Part shown: positions 28,037-37,952 of the stretch, piece by piece
Layout: each line of letters opens with the position of its first letter
Position numbering within the stretch: position 1 is the stretch's first letter
From: JAVBSX01 sp051660685
Lineage (GTDB): Bacteria; Planctomycetota; Planctomycetia; Pirellulales; Thermoguttaceae
Direction of reading: 5' to 3'
Assembly: GCA_051660685.1 (NCBI GenBank)
Contig: JBOFQB010000113.1
Location: forward strand, 56,549-120,548
DNA length: 64,000 nt
Position numbers and translations under genes: made by a program
The notes under the pieces: model-generated
Told to the model about the DNA's origin: nothing
Seen by the model: only the letters and a program-made list of their open reading frames with translations
Databases searched by the model: none

Positions 28037-29623
28037 TCACGCTCTTTCTCCGGCGAGCAGATTGGCAAGGGTTGAGGAGGAACCTTTTGCTGACCGATTG
28101 GTCAGTTCCGGTCCTAAAAATCCCCCCGTTGTTTTTTCTCTCGCAAATTCGTCCAAAACCGATTGAAATTGTGTGGTTGAACTGTTCCGATCCAATTTCC
28201 GGCAAATGCCGAGAATTTGGACCACTTCGTCAGGATTGTTCACTTCAGCAATCGTTTCAACCGTTCCTTCTTGTGTGACCGCGACCAAGATCAGACGGTT
28301 TCCCAATCGAAGCAGATTCAGCTGCAATTTAGGGTTCAGGGCAAATCGTCCGATGTTTTCAAACGCCTCTTTGGGCAATTGTGACTGCATTTTGGGATTG
28401 ACACGTCGCATGAACAACACAAAGATGAAGAAACTGGCAAGAACGATGCAGAGACCTCCAAGAACTGTTAGGACGGGAAAAGCATCTCCCGTTGAACCCA
28501 ACTCCAAGCGACGTCCCTGTTTCTCCCCCCCCCCAATCACCTTGTCCAAAATAGCATCCTTGCGAGCTGAATCATTCGTCGCCAAATCGCCCGCTTGGTT
28601 CCCCCAATCCGTTCCCGATTCCGTCGATTCGGACATCATCTCGGACATCGTTGTTTCTTTTTCCAACGGATTCGAGGAAACGGATAAATCATTTTCCCGG
28701 AGAAGGGTTCCGTTCTTTGCCGACTGCCCGGACCCTTGCATTGGATCACCCCCTTGAATCTGTTCTGAGGATGATTTCCCTTCTGTTTCCTGCTGTATCT
28801 CCTTCGATTCGCCAAGATAACCGACGGATCCAATTGGCGAAGAATGTTGCGAGGAGTTCGGCAAGGGAATCGGTTTCAAAACCGCTGTTCCGCCCGTTCC
28901 ACTTAACCGTTGTTGAGTCGTCGGTTTCGTTCGAGCACCTGCAAACGCATCTCCCGTCTCCCCCTTGATGTCTTTCCCCGTTGGAACCATTTTTTTTGAT
29001 TGACCCGTCTGATTGGTTCGCTTGTCTTGCATAATCGGCCCGGTTTTCCCCGTCGTTGTACTGTTGTCGTCATTCGGACCCCGAACAGGATTCGTTCGCT
29101 CAACATTCAGTCGCTCAACAATCGGTCGTGTTTGTTTCGACTTGCCTGTATCGCCCGTCACAATCGTCGAAAGTGGTTCTTCGGACCCAAAAACAAGCAT
29201 CGATCCCTGCAAAGGGTTTTGTGAAGAGAACGAGGAAGACGAGTTTGAAGAGGAAAAGGAAGACGACTTTGAGGGAGACACGTCGGATTGTCGAAGTGGA
29301 TTACTGATTGTTCTGGTATCACGACTCGACAGTAATTGCAATTGTGGTTCGTTGACGGAAACTTGGAGAATGTTGCCCGATTGTTCGGACAATGAATTGT
29401 TTTGCTTAAGATTGGCCAAATGTTGGGGTGTTGGAGCAGAAGGAACCGAGGAAGAAAGAGCGCGGGAAAGAGATTGCAGCTCTTTCGGTTGCGTTTGCGT
29501 GAGGACGACAGGAGCAGATTCCTGTTGGTTTTGTTCGGCAAGAAGACAGTCAAACCCGACAATTGGCAGAACCGCAATTGTAAGGAATCGTGTCAAAATG
29601 GAAAATCTGAAAAAACTGGGCAT
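28037..29623 (-). CDS. fliO: FliO-like flagellar biosynthesis protein with long N-terminal region
   Basis: The C-terminal 150 residues match FliO: a membrane helix at about residues 378-400 (VLTVLGGLCIVLASFFIFVLFM) followed by the cytoplasmic domain RLGNRLILVAVTQEGTVETIAEVNNPDEV. Before it lies a signal peptide (residues 1-29) and about 340 low-complexity Ser/Thr/Gln/Gly-rich residues, making it 528 residues long against 100-150 in many FliO proteins. A run of ten G (coding strand, 28525-28534) lies just before the membrane helix, so a one-base slip would cut the functional part off. It is the first gene of fliO-P-Q-R. Confidence 0.85.
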   Translation of the reverse strand: MPSFFRFSILTRFLTIAVLPIVGFDCLLAEQNQQESAPVVLTQTQPKELQSLSRALSSSVPSAPTPQHLANLKQNNSLSEQSGNILQVSVNEPQLQLLSSRDTRTISNPLRQSDVSPSKSSSFSSSNSSSSFSSQNPLQGSMLVFGSEEPLSTIVTGDTGKSKQTRPIVERLNVERTNPVRGPNDDNSTTTGKTGPIMQDKRTNQTGQSKKMVPTGKDIKGETGDAFAGARTKPTTQQRLSGTGGTAVLKPIPLPNSSQHSSPIGSVGYLGESKEIQQETEGKSSSEQIQGGDPMQGSGQSAKNGTLLRENDLSVSSNPLEKETTMSEMMSESTESGTDWGNQAGDLATNDSARKDAILDKVIGGGEKQGRRLELGSTGDAFPVLTVLGGLCIVLASFFIFVLFMRRVNPKMQSQLPKEAFENIGRFALNPKLQLNLLRLGNRLILVAVTQEGTVETIAEVNNPDEVVQILGICRKLDRNSSTTQFQSVLDEFAREKTTGGFLGPELTNRSAKGSSSTLANLLAGERA

Positions 29624-29986
29624 CCTTGCCCTCCTTTTTGCTCTTCGAGATGAAAACCCGCTCTGTCCTCACGAAACATCCTGTTCGGAGAACCCCTATC
29701 CCGCAATTTATCAAGGTTGGAACGATTCTTTGCAAAGACAGGGATGTACTTTTAACAAAATTCGTATTTTTATTCAAGGGCAAACCGAATAAAACCGAGA
29801 GAGAAAATCCTCTCTTTACACGAATTGCCAAGTTCCGTATTCTACCTCACCATTTTTTCAGTTGTTCATGCCGCTTTTTACCTGCATTGTTTAATTGTCT
29901 ATTGCTTAAGTAATGCTTATACGGCAAATGTTTTGTTGGGCAGAATCCGTTTTGTGGGATTCCCGCCCCTTCAGTATTATATCAGC
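29624..29986. other. divergent intergenic region fliO / lipoprotein gene
   Basis: About 360 bases with no recognised gene. It should carry the promoters of the fliO group (minus) and the lipoprotein (plus). A small GAGAG...CTCTC inverted repeat lies at about 29799-29816. An open frame crosses it on the + strand but shows no domain. Confidence 0.45.
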
Positions 29987-30898
29987 GTGATTGTGATTGC
30001 TCAAAAATTCTGGATACCTCTATTGTTCGGATGCTTCGGAATTGTCTTCCTCCCTGGTTGTGGAACGACAAAATGGAGCGACACGACCCGAACGGCGACG
30101 GAACAGCTTCTCTTGAGCGACGCAATCGATCACGCGGTTGAAAAACTGAACTTCAGCGTTTTGGACGGAAAAAAAGTCTTTGTTTCAACAGCCGCGATTG
30201 AGACAGCAACGGATTATAAATACCTGAGTACGACGGTTCGTCAGCAAATTGCATCACATGGAGGTATTATTTGCGACACGCAGGATGATGCTCAATACAT
30301 TGTTGAACTGCGAACCGGGGCAGTTGGGACGGACCGAAATGACGTGATGATTGGTATTCCGGCGTTCAGTCTCCCAACAACAGCGGGAACAGCACCTCAG
30401 ATTCCCGAAATTCCGTTTGTGAAGAAGACAGACCAAAGAGCAGTCGCCAAAATTGCAATTCATGTGTACAACAAAGAAACGGGTTTACCCCTTTGGAATT
30501 CGGGCAATCGTCTCAGTGAAAGTCGCGCAAAAGCATGGTGGTTGTTCGGAACCGGTCCTTACAATCGGGGCAACATTTACGAAGGAACCCGATTTGCGGG
30601 GGGAAATTTTTCCGACATTGTTCCTTTTCGAGATGGTTCCGAACAGCGGGAGATTCCTCCTTTAGCAGCGGAACAAAGGTTTATCGAGCCGAAAGACGCA
30701 AAAAAGTTAAAGGACAAGGAGGAATTGGGGAGTCCAACAGAAGCAACGCAAACGGCAGATGCGGGCGAATCCGCCCCGCCCAACCCGGCCCGTCCCCTTG
30801 TTCCGCCCGGTCCCTTCCCTGTTTCTCCCGCAATCCAAATGCCAACTCCCCCCATTCCCCCGCGTATCTCCACTTACGGTATGCCCATTCAACGTTGA
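29987..30898 (+). CDS. lipoprotein, DUF6655-like
   Basis: The 303-residue protein has a lipoprotein signal ending in FLPGC at about residue 25, then GTTKWSDTTRTATEQLLLSDAIDHAVEKL, which resembles a planctomycete lipoprotein family of unknown function (DUF6655, from memory). Residues 45-190 look like an alpha/beta domain; the last 80 residues are Pro-rich. GTG 29987 was chosen because it starts a compact signal peptide; the start is uncertain. The gene ends eight bases before the convergent URO-D-fold gene. Confidence 0.55.
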   Translation: MIVIAQKFWIPLLFGCFGIVFLPGCGTTKWSDTTRTATEQLLLSDAIDHAVEKLNFSVLDGKKVFVSTAAIETATDYKYLSTTVRQQIASHGGIICDTQDDAQYIVELRTGAVGTDRNDVMIGIPAFSLPTTAGTAPQIPEIPFVKKTDQRAVAKIAIHVYNKETGLPLWNSGNRLSESRAKAWWLFGTGPYNRGNIYEGTRFAGGNFSDIVPFRDGSEQREIPPLAAEQRFIEPKDAKKLKDKEELGSPTEATQTADAGESAPPNPARPLVPPGPFPVSPAIQMPTPPIPPRISTYGMPIQR

Positions 30899-30906
30899 TA
30901 AGGAAC

Positions 30907-31920
30907 TCAAACCGTTTTGTTGTAGGCGGAAAGAGCGTCGAAAAAGGCTTTGACATTTTCAAGGGAGGTTCCCGGGGGAACGTCACAACCGGATGAAAGA
31001 ACGTAGTTGGGGAACTCTTTCGTCGATTCGAGAAGTTCGAATGTTTTGGCGTAAACCTCTTCAGCTGTTCCGAGCAAAAATACCCCGGACGGGTCCAGAT
31101 TCCCCATAATCGGCACATCTTTGGGAACTTGCGAGAGTATCTTTGTGATGTCAACGGCATTACCAACATGAAGTGAGGATGCTCCTGTTGAAAGAAGAAC
31201 CGGGACCATCTTTTCGGTTTTGCCGCAATTATGCAGAATAAAGGTAAAATGGTCGTCTTTGACTGCATCAACGACCCGTTTGATGTAATTGGCGGAGAAT
31301 TCCTGACTCATTTTTGGTGAAACCAATCCTGCAGCAGGTTCCGCCATAATCAGACCATGACATCCTGTTGCTTTGAATGCTTTTGCATAGTCAATGAGAA
31401 ACTGTGTGACTTTTTCGAGCAAGGCGTGAACCCAAGCCGGTTCCATTGCCGTATAAAGCATCATTTTGCTCATATCAAACAAACGTCCTGCAAGGGAAAA
31501 GGGACCAATCAAACCGCCTAATGTTGGACGCTCCTTGAGTTCGGACGCCAAATACTTGGCAGTCAACAAACATTCCGAGGTTCTTGCCGTTCCGATTTTC
31601 GGAATTGGCAATTGTTCAATTTCGGCCAAATCGTGAACAAGAGTTCCGGCAACGGTCGGATTTTCTTTTTCGTTGAACTGGATTGGCGAACCAAACGCTT
31701 CTGCTTCAACCGAGAGGTCCATCATGGTTAAAGCGGCTGCAAGGGGAAACTGTTCATTGAGTGCTTTAATCGCCTTAAATTGGAGTAGTCCCGACTGAAA
31801 TGTTTCAACGGGGGTTGCTCCAATGAGCGGAATGCCGGGACTGGTCATAATGGGCAAAGCAGCCCGTTTGGGACTGGAAATCAAACCGGCGATCCAGTTG
31901 GTCATGTTGATTGTCGTCAT
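30907..31920 (-). CDS. uroporphyrinogen decarboxylase-fold protein (MtaA/CmuA-like methyltransferase)
   Basis: The 337-residue protein has the URO-D fold as in corrinoid-dependent methyltransferases. HNCGKTE near residue 245 and SSGCDVPPGTS near residue 310 supply the His-x-Cys and Cys zinc ligands of MtaA/MtbA/CmuA proteins, so it is more likely a methyl-transfer enzyme than a haem-synthesis enzyme. ATG 31920 gives a normal N-terminus; an upstream ORF extension is translated from a dispersed repeat. No corrinoid protein gene is next to it, so the substrate is unknown. Confidence 0.75.
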   Translation of the reverse strand: MTTINMTNWIAGLISSPKRAALPIMTSPGIPLIGATPVETFQSGLLQFKAIKALNEQFPLAAALTMMDLSVEAEAFGSPIQFNEKENPTVAGTLVHDLAEIEQLPIPKIGTARTSECLLTAKYLASELKERPTLGGLIGPFSLAGRLFDMSKMMLYTAMEPAWVHALLEKVTQFLIDYAKAFKATGCHGLIMAEPAAGLVSPKMSQEFSANYIKRVVDAVKDDHFTFILHNCGKTEKMVPVLLSTGASSLHVGNAVDITKILSQVPKDVPIMGNLDPSGVFLLGTAEEVYAKTFELLESTKEFPNYVLSSGCDVPPGTSLENVKAFFDALSAYNKTV

Positions 31921-32247
31921 ATAATAATTTCTATACGTTGAGGGAGTATGACTGTATTGGTTTGAGAGTATTGACGGTATGGGTTTTGTGTATGATTTTA
32001 CGATTAGGGACGCGCGATATGTTGTATCACGGCTAAACATTTTGACACATCCTCTCTGAACGCAATATACTTTTTTTGTTTCTCGTTTTCAATAACCTCA
32101 AAGAGCAAAAGATAAAAGACAGATGAATCGCCGAATCGAAAAACAGTGTCCAGAAAAAAACGCCGATCAGATCGTGTCTGACCGACGTTTTGCAGTTGGT
32201 GTTCTCGAAGATGTCTTTGATCGCCAACTAGACGGATGTTTGACGTT
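31921..32247. other. intergenic region containing a family A repeat
   Basis: About 330 bases between a methyltransferase-like gene start and the end of the next gene. It contains the repeat at 32009-32038 and otherwise A/T-rich sequence with no recognised gene or RNA. Confidence 0.5.
32009..32038 (+). repeat. REP-like dispersed hairpin repeat, family A, copy 2
   Basis: GACGCGCGATATGTTGTATC followed by ACGGCTAAAC differs from the copy at 27952-27982 at only a few positions. Both copies are flanked on the right by a TTTGACA-like or CAAAATC sequence. Confidence 0.8.
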
Positions 32248-33150
32248 TTATGGGAAAATCGCAACACCGCCGACGATTGTGCCCGCTTGAAGCAGACCGC
32301 CCCGAACAGAGATCGGCAAGGGGTCGAGAATGTAAGGAGCACAGGAACCGGGCCGACTGTAACCGAGCGTGTAAATACATTCGTTGGGCGGATTGATCCC
32401 CATTTTGTACGGCAAAATCGGAATGGTCAGGAAAAATCGAGCACCCGAAACAATCGGTTGAAACTCTTCCTGAACATAGGTGTGTCCATATCGTTCCAAC
32501 GCATCATCGCTAAAATAGGTTGGTTTATGTGCAAGGGCAGATGCTTTCCACATAAAACAGATGCGACCCCAGTTGCGCTGTTGGAAGTGGACCTCCCCCA
32601 ACCCGCATTCTTGCGGTCCCGGTCCCTGATCCTTCAGTTTGATGCTGTAATCCATATTACGCAACGACTTGAGCGTATTTGCGGCGTCGGGACAATTCAT
32701 TTGGACAAGGGGAGGACGCACACTATCTCGCGGGGGAGCGAGCGTCGGGGTATCATCTGCCGAATTCGGCGAACGCAACGTTGCTTCGTCGAACAGAGGA
32801 CCCGGTTGTTTCGCAGGACCCGGCAATTGGACCGTCGATTGACGATTCGTCCGCGATTCGGGATACACCGTATCCACTTTCGCCGTTTCAGCCGGAATTC
32901 CTCCTCCAATTTCAATCGGTGTCACCTCTCCTTGCGGAACAAGATAACGGACCTGTTGGACAGGATTTTTCTTCTGTTCCGACCCCGACTCCAAAAGAAG
33001 AGGAGGTGTTTTGGAAGTCCCTTGTGAGGTCTCACTGTTGTTGACCCGGGGTGTCTTCCAACGCAACGCCGACTCGGCTTGAACATCCTTAACGGTTCCA
33101 AAACCGTTAAGAAGCAGAATCATGCTGAAAATAACTAATCGACACTTCAT
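32248..33150 (-). CDS. secreted protein of a planctomycete family, function unknown
   Basis: The 300-residue protein has a signal peptide (MKCRLVIFSMILLLNGFGTVKDVQA). The middle is Pro-rich. The last 110 residues are the conserved part: WGRICFMWKASALAHKPTYF, LERYGHTY, FFLTIPILPYKMGINPPNECIY and YSRPGSCAPYILDPLPIS. I recall this C-terminal pattern in secreted planctomycete proteins without known role. ATG 33150 has AAAGGAA upstream. It lies 48 bases after guaB on the same strand. Confidence 0.6.
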   Translation of the reverse strand: MKCRLVIFSMILLLNGFGTVKDVQAESALRWKTPRVNNSETSQGTSKTPPLLLESGSEQKKNPVQQVRYLVPQGEVTPIEIGGGIPAETAKVDTVYPESRTNRQSTVQLPGPAKQPGPLFDEATLRSPNSADDTPTLAPPRDSVRPPLVQMNCPDAANTLKSLRNMDYSIKLKDQGPGPQECGLGEVHFQQRNWGRICFMWKASALAHKPTYFSDDALERYGHTYVQEEFQPIVSGARFFLTIPILPYKMGINPPNECIYTLGYSRPGSCAPYILDPLPISVRGGLLQAGTIVGGVAIFP

Positions 33151-33198
33151 GTTCGGGATTCCTTTCCCAATCAAAAAAAGGGGAAGACCAAATCTCAC

Positions 33199-34686
33199 CT
33201 AGTTCCGTTCATCACGTTCAACGCTGTAATTTGGTGCTTCCTGGGTTATGACAATATCGTGAGGATGTGACTCCTTCATGCTCGCTGCTGTAATACGGAC
33301 AAATCGTGTCTTCGTCCGCATATCTTCAATCGTTTTGGTCCCGCAATATCCCATTCCGGCTCTTAATCCGCCGACCAATTGGTACACAAACGGTCCTAAG
33401 GGACCTTTATGGGGAACACGACCTTCGACTCCTTCGGGAACCAGTTTGTCCGGTTGACCGCTGTTACTTTGACGGTATCGATCACTGGAACCTTTGACCA
33501 TTGCGCCCATAGACCCCATTCCTCGATAGGCCTTAAATGTCCGTCCTTGATACAGGATCAAATCGCCGGGACTTTCATCCAGTCCGGCAAAAAGACCGCC
33601 GACCATAACGACATGAGCACCTGCTGCAATCGCTTTGGAAATATCACCTGAAAAACGGATTCCTCCATCTGCAATGATCGAGACGTGAGGAGCGTATTTT
33701 AGGGCTGCTTGGGATGCTCGGTATATCGCGCTGATCTGGGGAACTCCGACCCCGGATACAACCCGGGTTGTGCAAATGGAGCCGGGTCCGATTCCAACCT
33801 TGACTGCATCTGCGCCCGCGTCGATGAGGGCTTTGCAACCTTCTACCGTCGCAATATTTCCCGCAATCACGTCAATGTCCCAACGTTTTTTTATCAAACG
33901 AACCGTTTCAATGACATTGACCGAATGTCCGTGAGCACTGTCAACAACGAGAACATCAACATCTTCCTCGACCAATCGCTCAATCCGTTCAACATCGTGA
34001 ACCCCGACTGCTGCTCCGACCCTTAAACGGCCCTTACCGTCTTTACAGGCGGACGGAAAACGACGGAGCATGTCAATGTCCTTAATTGTAATAAGGCCCG
34101 TCAATCTATAATTTTCGTCAACAAGGAGTAATTTCTCCACCTTTTTTTCCATGAGAATCTTTTCCGCTTGCGTCAGCGACGTTTTTCCAGTCGCCGTTAC
34201 AAGGTCGGAAGAGGTCATAACTTCGGAAATCGGGACATCCCAATTTTCCAGAAATCGCAAATCTCTCCGAGTCAAAATTCCGCAAAGTCGCTTGTTCTCA
34301 TCAACAATCGGAACCCCCGAAATGTTCTGCTGATCCATAATCATTCGGGCTGCGCTCGCCCGGTCAATCGGCTTCAAACAGGCCGGTTCCGTAATGATTC
34401 CGTTTGCGGTTCGCTTGACTTGTGCAACCTCTTTCGCTTGCATGTCAATTGACATATTCTTGTGAATAATGCCAATTCCCCCTTCACGAGCAAGCGCAAC
34501 CGCCATATCCCGTTCCGTTACCGTGTCCATAGGAGAACTGAGAAACGGAATATTCAACCGAATTCGTCGGGTCAGATTGGTGCTGACATCGACTTCGGCT
34601 GGAACCACTTCGCTATACTGCGGTTCCAATAAAACATCGTCAAAAGTTATACCTAACTGGAAGTTTTCGTCGCTGAGTTTGTCCAT
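33199..34686 (-). CDS. guaB: inosine-5'-monophosphate dehydrogenase
   Basis: GuaB oxidises IMP to XMP, the committed step of guanine nucleotide synthesis. The 495-residue protein has the start [19 protein letters not shown], a CBS-domain pair at about residues 95-205, the catalytic loop [18 protein letters not shown] with the active Cys, and the flap [10 protein letters not shown]. Length is normal. A possible promoter (TTGCGA, 18 bases, TATGTT) lies upstream at about 34730-34760 on the minus strand. Confidence 0.97.
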   Translation of the reverse strand: MDKLSDENFQLGITFDDVLLEPQYSEVVPAEVDVSTNLTRRIRLNIPFLSSPMDTVTERDMAVALAREGGIGIIHKNMSIDMQAKEVAQVKRTANGIITEPACLKPIDRASAARMIMDQQNISGVPIVDENKRLCGILTRRDLRFLENWDVPISEVMTSSDLVTATGKTSLTQAEKILMEKKVEKLLLVDENYRLTGLITIKDIDMLRRFPSACKDGKGRLRVGAAVGVHDVERIERLVEEDVDVLVVDSAHGHSVNVIETVRLIKKRWDIDVIAGNIATVEGCKALIDAGADAVKVGIGPGSICTTRVVSGVGVPQISAIYRASQAALKYAPHVSIIADGGIRFSGDISKAIAAGAHVVMVGGLFAGLDESPGDLILYQGRTFKAYRGMGSMGAMVKGSSDRYRQSNSGQPDKLVPEGVEGRVPHKGPLGPFVYQLVGGLRAGMGYCGTKTIEDMRTKTRFVRITAASMKESHPHDIVITQEAPNYSVERDERN

Positions 34687-34833
34687 TGATCTAGCTGTGT
34701 TGGATGAGAGAAAACCCGCCCGGTTCCGATCCTAACATATTTACCATAAAATGCAACTCGCAACTTATTTTTTCAGCATCCTTTACCCCTATTTTGGATG
34801 ATTTCACGCGATTCAAAAGGGTCTCTCCTCTTT

Positions 34834-35493
34834 TCAGGGAGCAAGTCCGTCTTCGACGTTAAGTATTCTGACATCAACGGCGTTTGGGTCAGAGAGTTTG
34901 ATCTCTTCTAAGGTAACCGGAACGGACGAATTCTTTGCAGATGATTGTTGTTGGGTGTAGGGACGAGCTGGTAATGCAGGAACCGGTTGTGACATTCTGT
35001 GTGTTGTGCTTGGACTTCGACTTGAACTGGGGTTGGGAACAAAATCCGGTTCTTCGATTGGTTCTAATTGTTTTGGTTGGACATTCGGCAAAACGGGACT
35101 CGGCAATGTTTTAGGTTCTGAAGGGGTTCCACTTGACTCAAGAATATCCAATGTGCGGGGACTTACATTTTCCCCGTCTTCTTCGTCCGAAATAACGGTC
35201 GTCGTTCCACATAATCCGCATGATTTGCACGCATGTTCGGTCCCGTATATCTTCGATCCTGCTCGATACAACGGATCACACATACAGTCGCAGGAATCAC
35301 CGAAACTGTTTCCTGTGTAAACCGGGCTGCAATAATCATAAGGGGTAAAGGAAGACCGACAACCGATCAAACCGGTTAACAACAGGAACAGAATCGCAAT
35401 CATAAACCCTTTGAGGATGTACTCTTGCGACAAACGCCAATTCGGCGATTCTTCAGTCGGTTCGACCATTCTTGAGTTGTGATCTGTCAACAT
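34834..35493 (-). CDS. membrane-anchored or lipoprotein of unknown function
   Basis: The 219-residue protein has a hydrophobic segment ending in a lipobox-like LTGLIGC at about residues 40-46, followed by CRSSFTPYDYCSPVYTG, several more cysteines (DSCDCMCDPLY, CKSCGLCG) and a Pro/Ser-rich tail. ATG 35493 follows GGGAG at eight bases and is preferred; starts at 35526 and 35469 are possible. Function unknown. Confidence 0.5.
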   Translation of the reverse strand: MLTDHNSRMVEPTEESPNWRLSQEYILKGFMIAILFLLLTGLIGCRSSFTPYDYCSPVYTGNSFGDSCDCMCDPLYRAGSKIYGTEHACKSCGLCGTTTVISDEEDGENVSPRTLDILESSGTPSEPKTLPSPVLPNVQPKQLEPIEEPDFVPNPSSSRSPSTTHRMSQPVPALPARPYTQQQSSAKNSSVPVTLEEIKLSDPNAVDVRILNVEDGLAP

Positions 35494-36033
35494 CCCTAAT
35501 TCTCCCAAAATGAGGATTTTTCCCATTTGTTCTACATTAACATTTATTCCTCTTGACCCAAAATAGGGGAAAAGAAGAAGCTCTATGTCTCATATCGTCC
35601 GCAAAACCGGCATAATCCGCAAAATCTTTTTATTTTGACAGAATTTTCCAACCCGTTCAAAAGAGGGTTAGAAGATTTTGGAAAAGATTGGAAAAGAGAG
35701 GAACCGCGAAAATCACGAAAAGGGACACGAAACCCTCACGAAATGAAGTGTTTGGGGTCTTCGTGAAGAATTTCGTGTGTTTTATGGTCAACAAACAGTC
35801 GTCTGACACGACTTGGTTCCAATCATAAATCTAAATTTGTTCGCGGATTGACTCATTCAGGTTTTTTCACTCCGTCTATTTCCTTTCCGATTCCAAGCAC
35901 TATAATGTTTGAAATGTCGGTACTGTCGTCTTACGACCCCGACGAATCGTTTCTGCCTTAACCTTTTTCAGAAGTTTTACAGGGAATTTTCAGCAGTTTT
36001 CAGAAATCAATTAGAAGCAAATCAGGAGCAACA
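35494..36033. other. 540-base intergenic region with hairpin-rich sequence
   Basis: No gene is recognised. It contains CACGAAA/TTTCGTG inverted repeats at about 35714-35780 that resemble the core of repeat family B, and AACCC/GGGTT pairing at 35650-35670. A perfect TATAAT at 35901-35906, without a good -35, may serve the PH-domain gene. Confidence 0.5.
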
Positions 36034-36552
36034 ATGATGACGGAACAAGAAAATGCGGTCAACACGGGAAATGGAGGGCAGGTTGAGAAACATATTTGGT
36101 ATTATTCGTCAAAAGCATTACGAGGTTGTGCTTGGTTGTGCGGTTTTATAACCCTTGTGTTCTTGGTTTTCACGGCCTACTTACCAATGTCGGTTTGGGT
36201 CGGTCTCATGCTCATTCCCGCCATTTCTTGGATTTGGGTCAGTATTCTTTGCTGGTATAGAACCAATTTTATTCAGTATCGTCTGACGGAATCCAACCTT
36301 TATGCTGAAAAAGGATTCATGCACAAGACGATTGACACGTTAGAACTTATGGGGATTTCCGATTTGAAGATGGAACAGAGTCTTTGGGACCGTCTCATTA
36401 ACGGAGGAACGGGCAAGATTCGGGTTTATTCACATTTGGACAAAACAGACTCGGAACTGGTTATGTCGGGGATAGAAAATCCGCGAGAAGTTCTCGAAAT
36501 CATCGATGTTGCACGCCGACGACTTCGCGGAAAAGGAATCGTGCAAATATAG
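36034..36552 (+). CDS. bacterial PH-domain (DUF304/bPH2) membrane protein
   Basis: The 172-residue protein has two membrane helices at about residues 28-48 and 54-72 followed by the bPH2 domain, with YRLTESNLYAEKGFMHKTIDTLELMGISDLKMEQSLWDRLINGGTGKI typical of YdbS/YdbT-like proteins. AGGAG lies six bases before ATG 36034. The role of this family is poorly known; a link to membrane lipids is inference. A thioredoxin-like gene follows after about 100 bases. Confidence 0.8.
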   Translation: MMTEQENAVNTGNGGQVEKHIWYYSSKALRGCAWLCGFITLVFLVFTAYLPMSVWVGLMLIPAISWIWVSILCWYRTNFIQYRLTESNLYAEKGFMHKTIDTLELMGISDLKMEQSLWDRLINGGTGKIRVYSHLDKTDSELVMSGIENPREVLEIIDVARRRLRGKGIVQI

Positions 36553-36658
36553 CAACGAGGTCCTCTCTTTCACACTTCAGGTCTTGGAGTTTGACAGATT
36601 GAAGATCATTGCTGTACACGAAAGTAAACTGGTCAACCCCCTTTCCTTCCTTGAACTT

Positions 36659-37486
36659 ATGTTGAATCGAATTGTCTCGACCTCGCTCGTCTTTTTTCTT
36701 TGCATTTGCCCGATTCTTTCTGCCGAAGAAATCGAGTTTGGCCCGGTTGTGACCGATCCAGATCGAACGCCGACCATTCTCGAAGAGGAAGCACCTCGAA
36801 GTATTGACCCGGGATTGCTCCAGAACATTGACCTTGAAAAAACACCCTGGTTGTGTGAACGGGTTGGTCTTCCAGCTGCACATCCTGTTTTTACACGTCC
36901 TAAATCGATTTGGGCCGATTCGTTGCAGTTTGTTCCGCTCAATGAAGTCCTTGAAGACGACATCGTTGTTGAACGTTGGGTCAACGCCCCGCCTGAAAAT
37001 CTCGCCGGAAAATACGTTCTGATCGAAGTTTGGGCAACCTGGTGTCCCCCCTGTCATCGCGGTTTGCCCCTTTTGAACTACTTTCACGACAAATACAAAG
37101 ATGATCTTGTCGTCGTCTCGATTTGTGAGACAGATGAAGAAGCGTTGAAAACGATGAAAGGACCGCTCACATTGGAAGATGTCCGATTTTCACTTGCGGT
37201 TGACACGAATCGTCGATTTGCGAATAAGTTGGGGGTATTCGGTATTCCACATGCCGTTCTTTTGGAACCGACTGTTGGTGCTGTCATCTGGGAAGGAATG
37301 CCGACCTTGCCCGGACATGAACTGGATGAAGCGATCATGGAGAAGGTTCTTGCAATTGGCAAAAAACTGAAAGAGGCGGGGAAGATGCCCGAACAGGCCC
37401 CGATTGCGTTTCGGACGGAAAAGGCTGACCCTGAGAAGGTTCCAAAACCGAAAGGGGACCGTAAAGCCGAACCGAGCAAACCGTAA
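36659..37486 (+). CDS. TlpA-like thioredoxin-fold protein, exported
   Basis: The 275-residue protein begins with a signal peptide (IVSTSLVFFLCICPILSAEE) and has a TlpA/ResA-type thioredoxin domain at about residues 100-235 with the active site WATWCPPC (Cys129, Cys132) and the cis-proline loop FGIPHAVLL. The first 90 residues and the Lys/Pro-rich tail are not recognised. It probably acts in thiol-disulfide exchange outside the cytoplasm. ATG 36659 begins the signal peptide. Confidence 0.8.
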   Translation: MLNRIVSTSLVFFLCICPILSAEEIEFGPVVTDPDRTPTILEEEAPRSIDPGLLQNIDLEKTPWLCERVGLPAAHPVFTRPKSIWADSLQFVPLNEVLEDDIVVERWVNAPPENLAGKYVLIEVWATWCPPCHRGLPLLNYFHDKYKDDLVVVSICETDEEALKTMKGPLTLEDVRFSLAVDTNRRFANKLGVFGIPHAVLLEPTVGAVIWEGMPTLPGHELDEAIMEKVLAIGKKLKEAGKMPEQAPIAFRTEKADPEKVPKPKGDRKAEPSKP

Positions 37487-37952
37487 ACATTTTGCTGGGA
37501 TTGGGGAGTGAGGGACCGTGTTGTGCTCAATTGGGAGCATTCCAAGAATCATGCACGTCTCACTCTCCAGATAGTCTTTGAATTTCCGACGTTTTGAATT
37601 TCCGAAGTCAAAAATGGTGAGAAGTGTATACCGATCCTTGAAATGCTCAAACGTGAAAGTGCGAGACAAGTTCCGTTTTTTCAAGCCTGTTTGAGACAAC
37701 CAAAAACACACAATCACTGAATAAGATTGAAACCAGTTGCAGCTAATCGGGAACACAATCCAAACCTGTTCTCTGTTCTTCAACGTTGATCCCCTCTATT
37801 CCGTCCCCCAAAGACCTTTTTCCTATTTTCCACATTTTCCTGTCCCTATTCCTTTTTCCTATTCCGCAGTTCCCTATTTCCTACCTTCTGTTTTTTATTT
37901 TCTGTTCACGAATCCCCTATTTTACTAACCCTTATCTTTTATTGGAGAAATT
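37487..37952. other. intergenic region with a T/C-rich CCTATT island
   Basis: About 465 bases. From 37785 to 37935 the + strand is almost only T and C, built from variants of CCCTATTCC, TTTTTCCTATT and TCCCTATTTCC. It resembles the islands between the flagellar genes. No gene is recognised. Confidence 0.6.

Noticed and set aside
25451..29623. Non-flagellar type III secretion system
   Set aside because: FliP/Q/R are homologous to SctR/S/T, but a FliO-like protein is present and no injectisome genes are visible, so the flagellar reading is preferred.
29013..29792. Long open frame on the plus strand opposite fliO
   Set aside because: It is antisense to the low-complexity Ser/Thr-rich region of fliO; its translation has runs of Glu and odd composition with no domain.
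31921..32040. N-terminal extension of the methyltransferase-like protein
   Set aside because: The extension is translated from a family A dispersed repeat and A/T-rich spacer, so it is not a real protein part.
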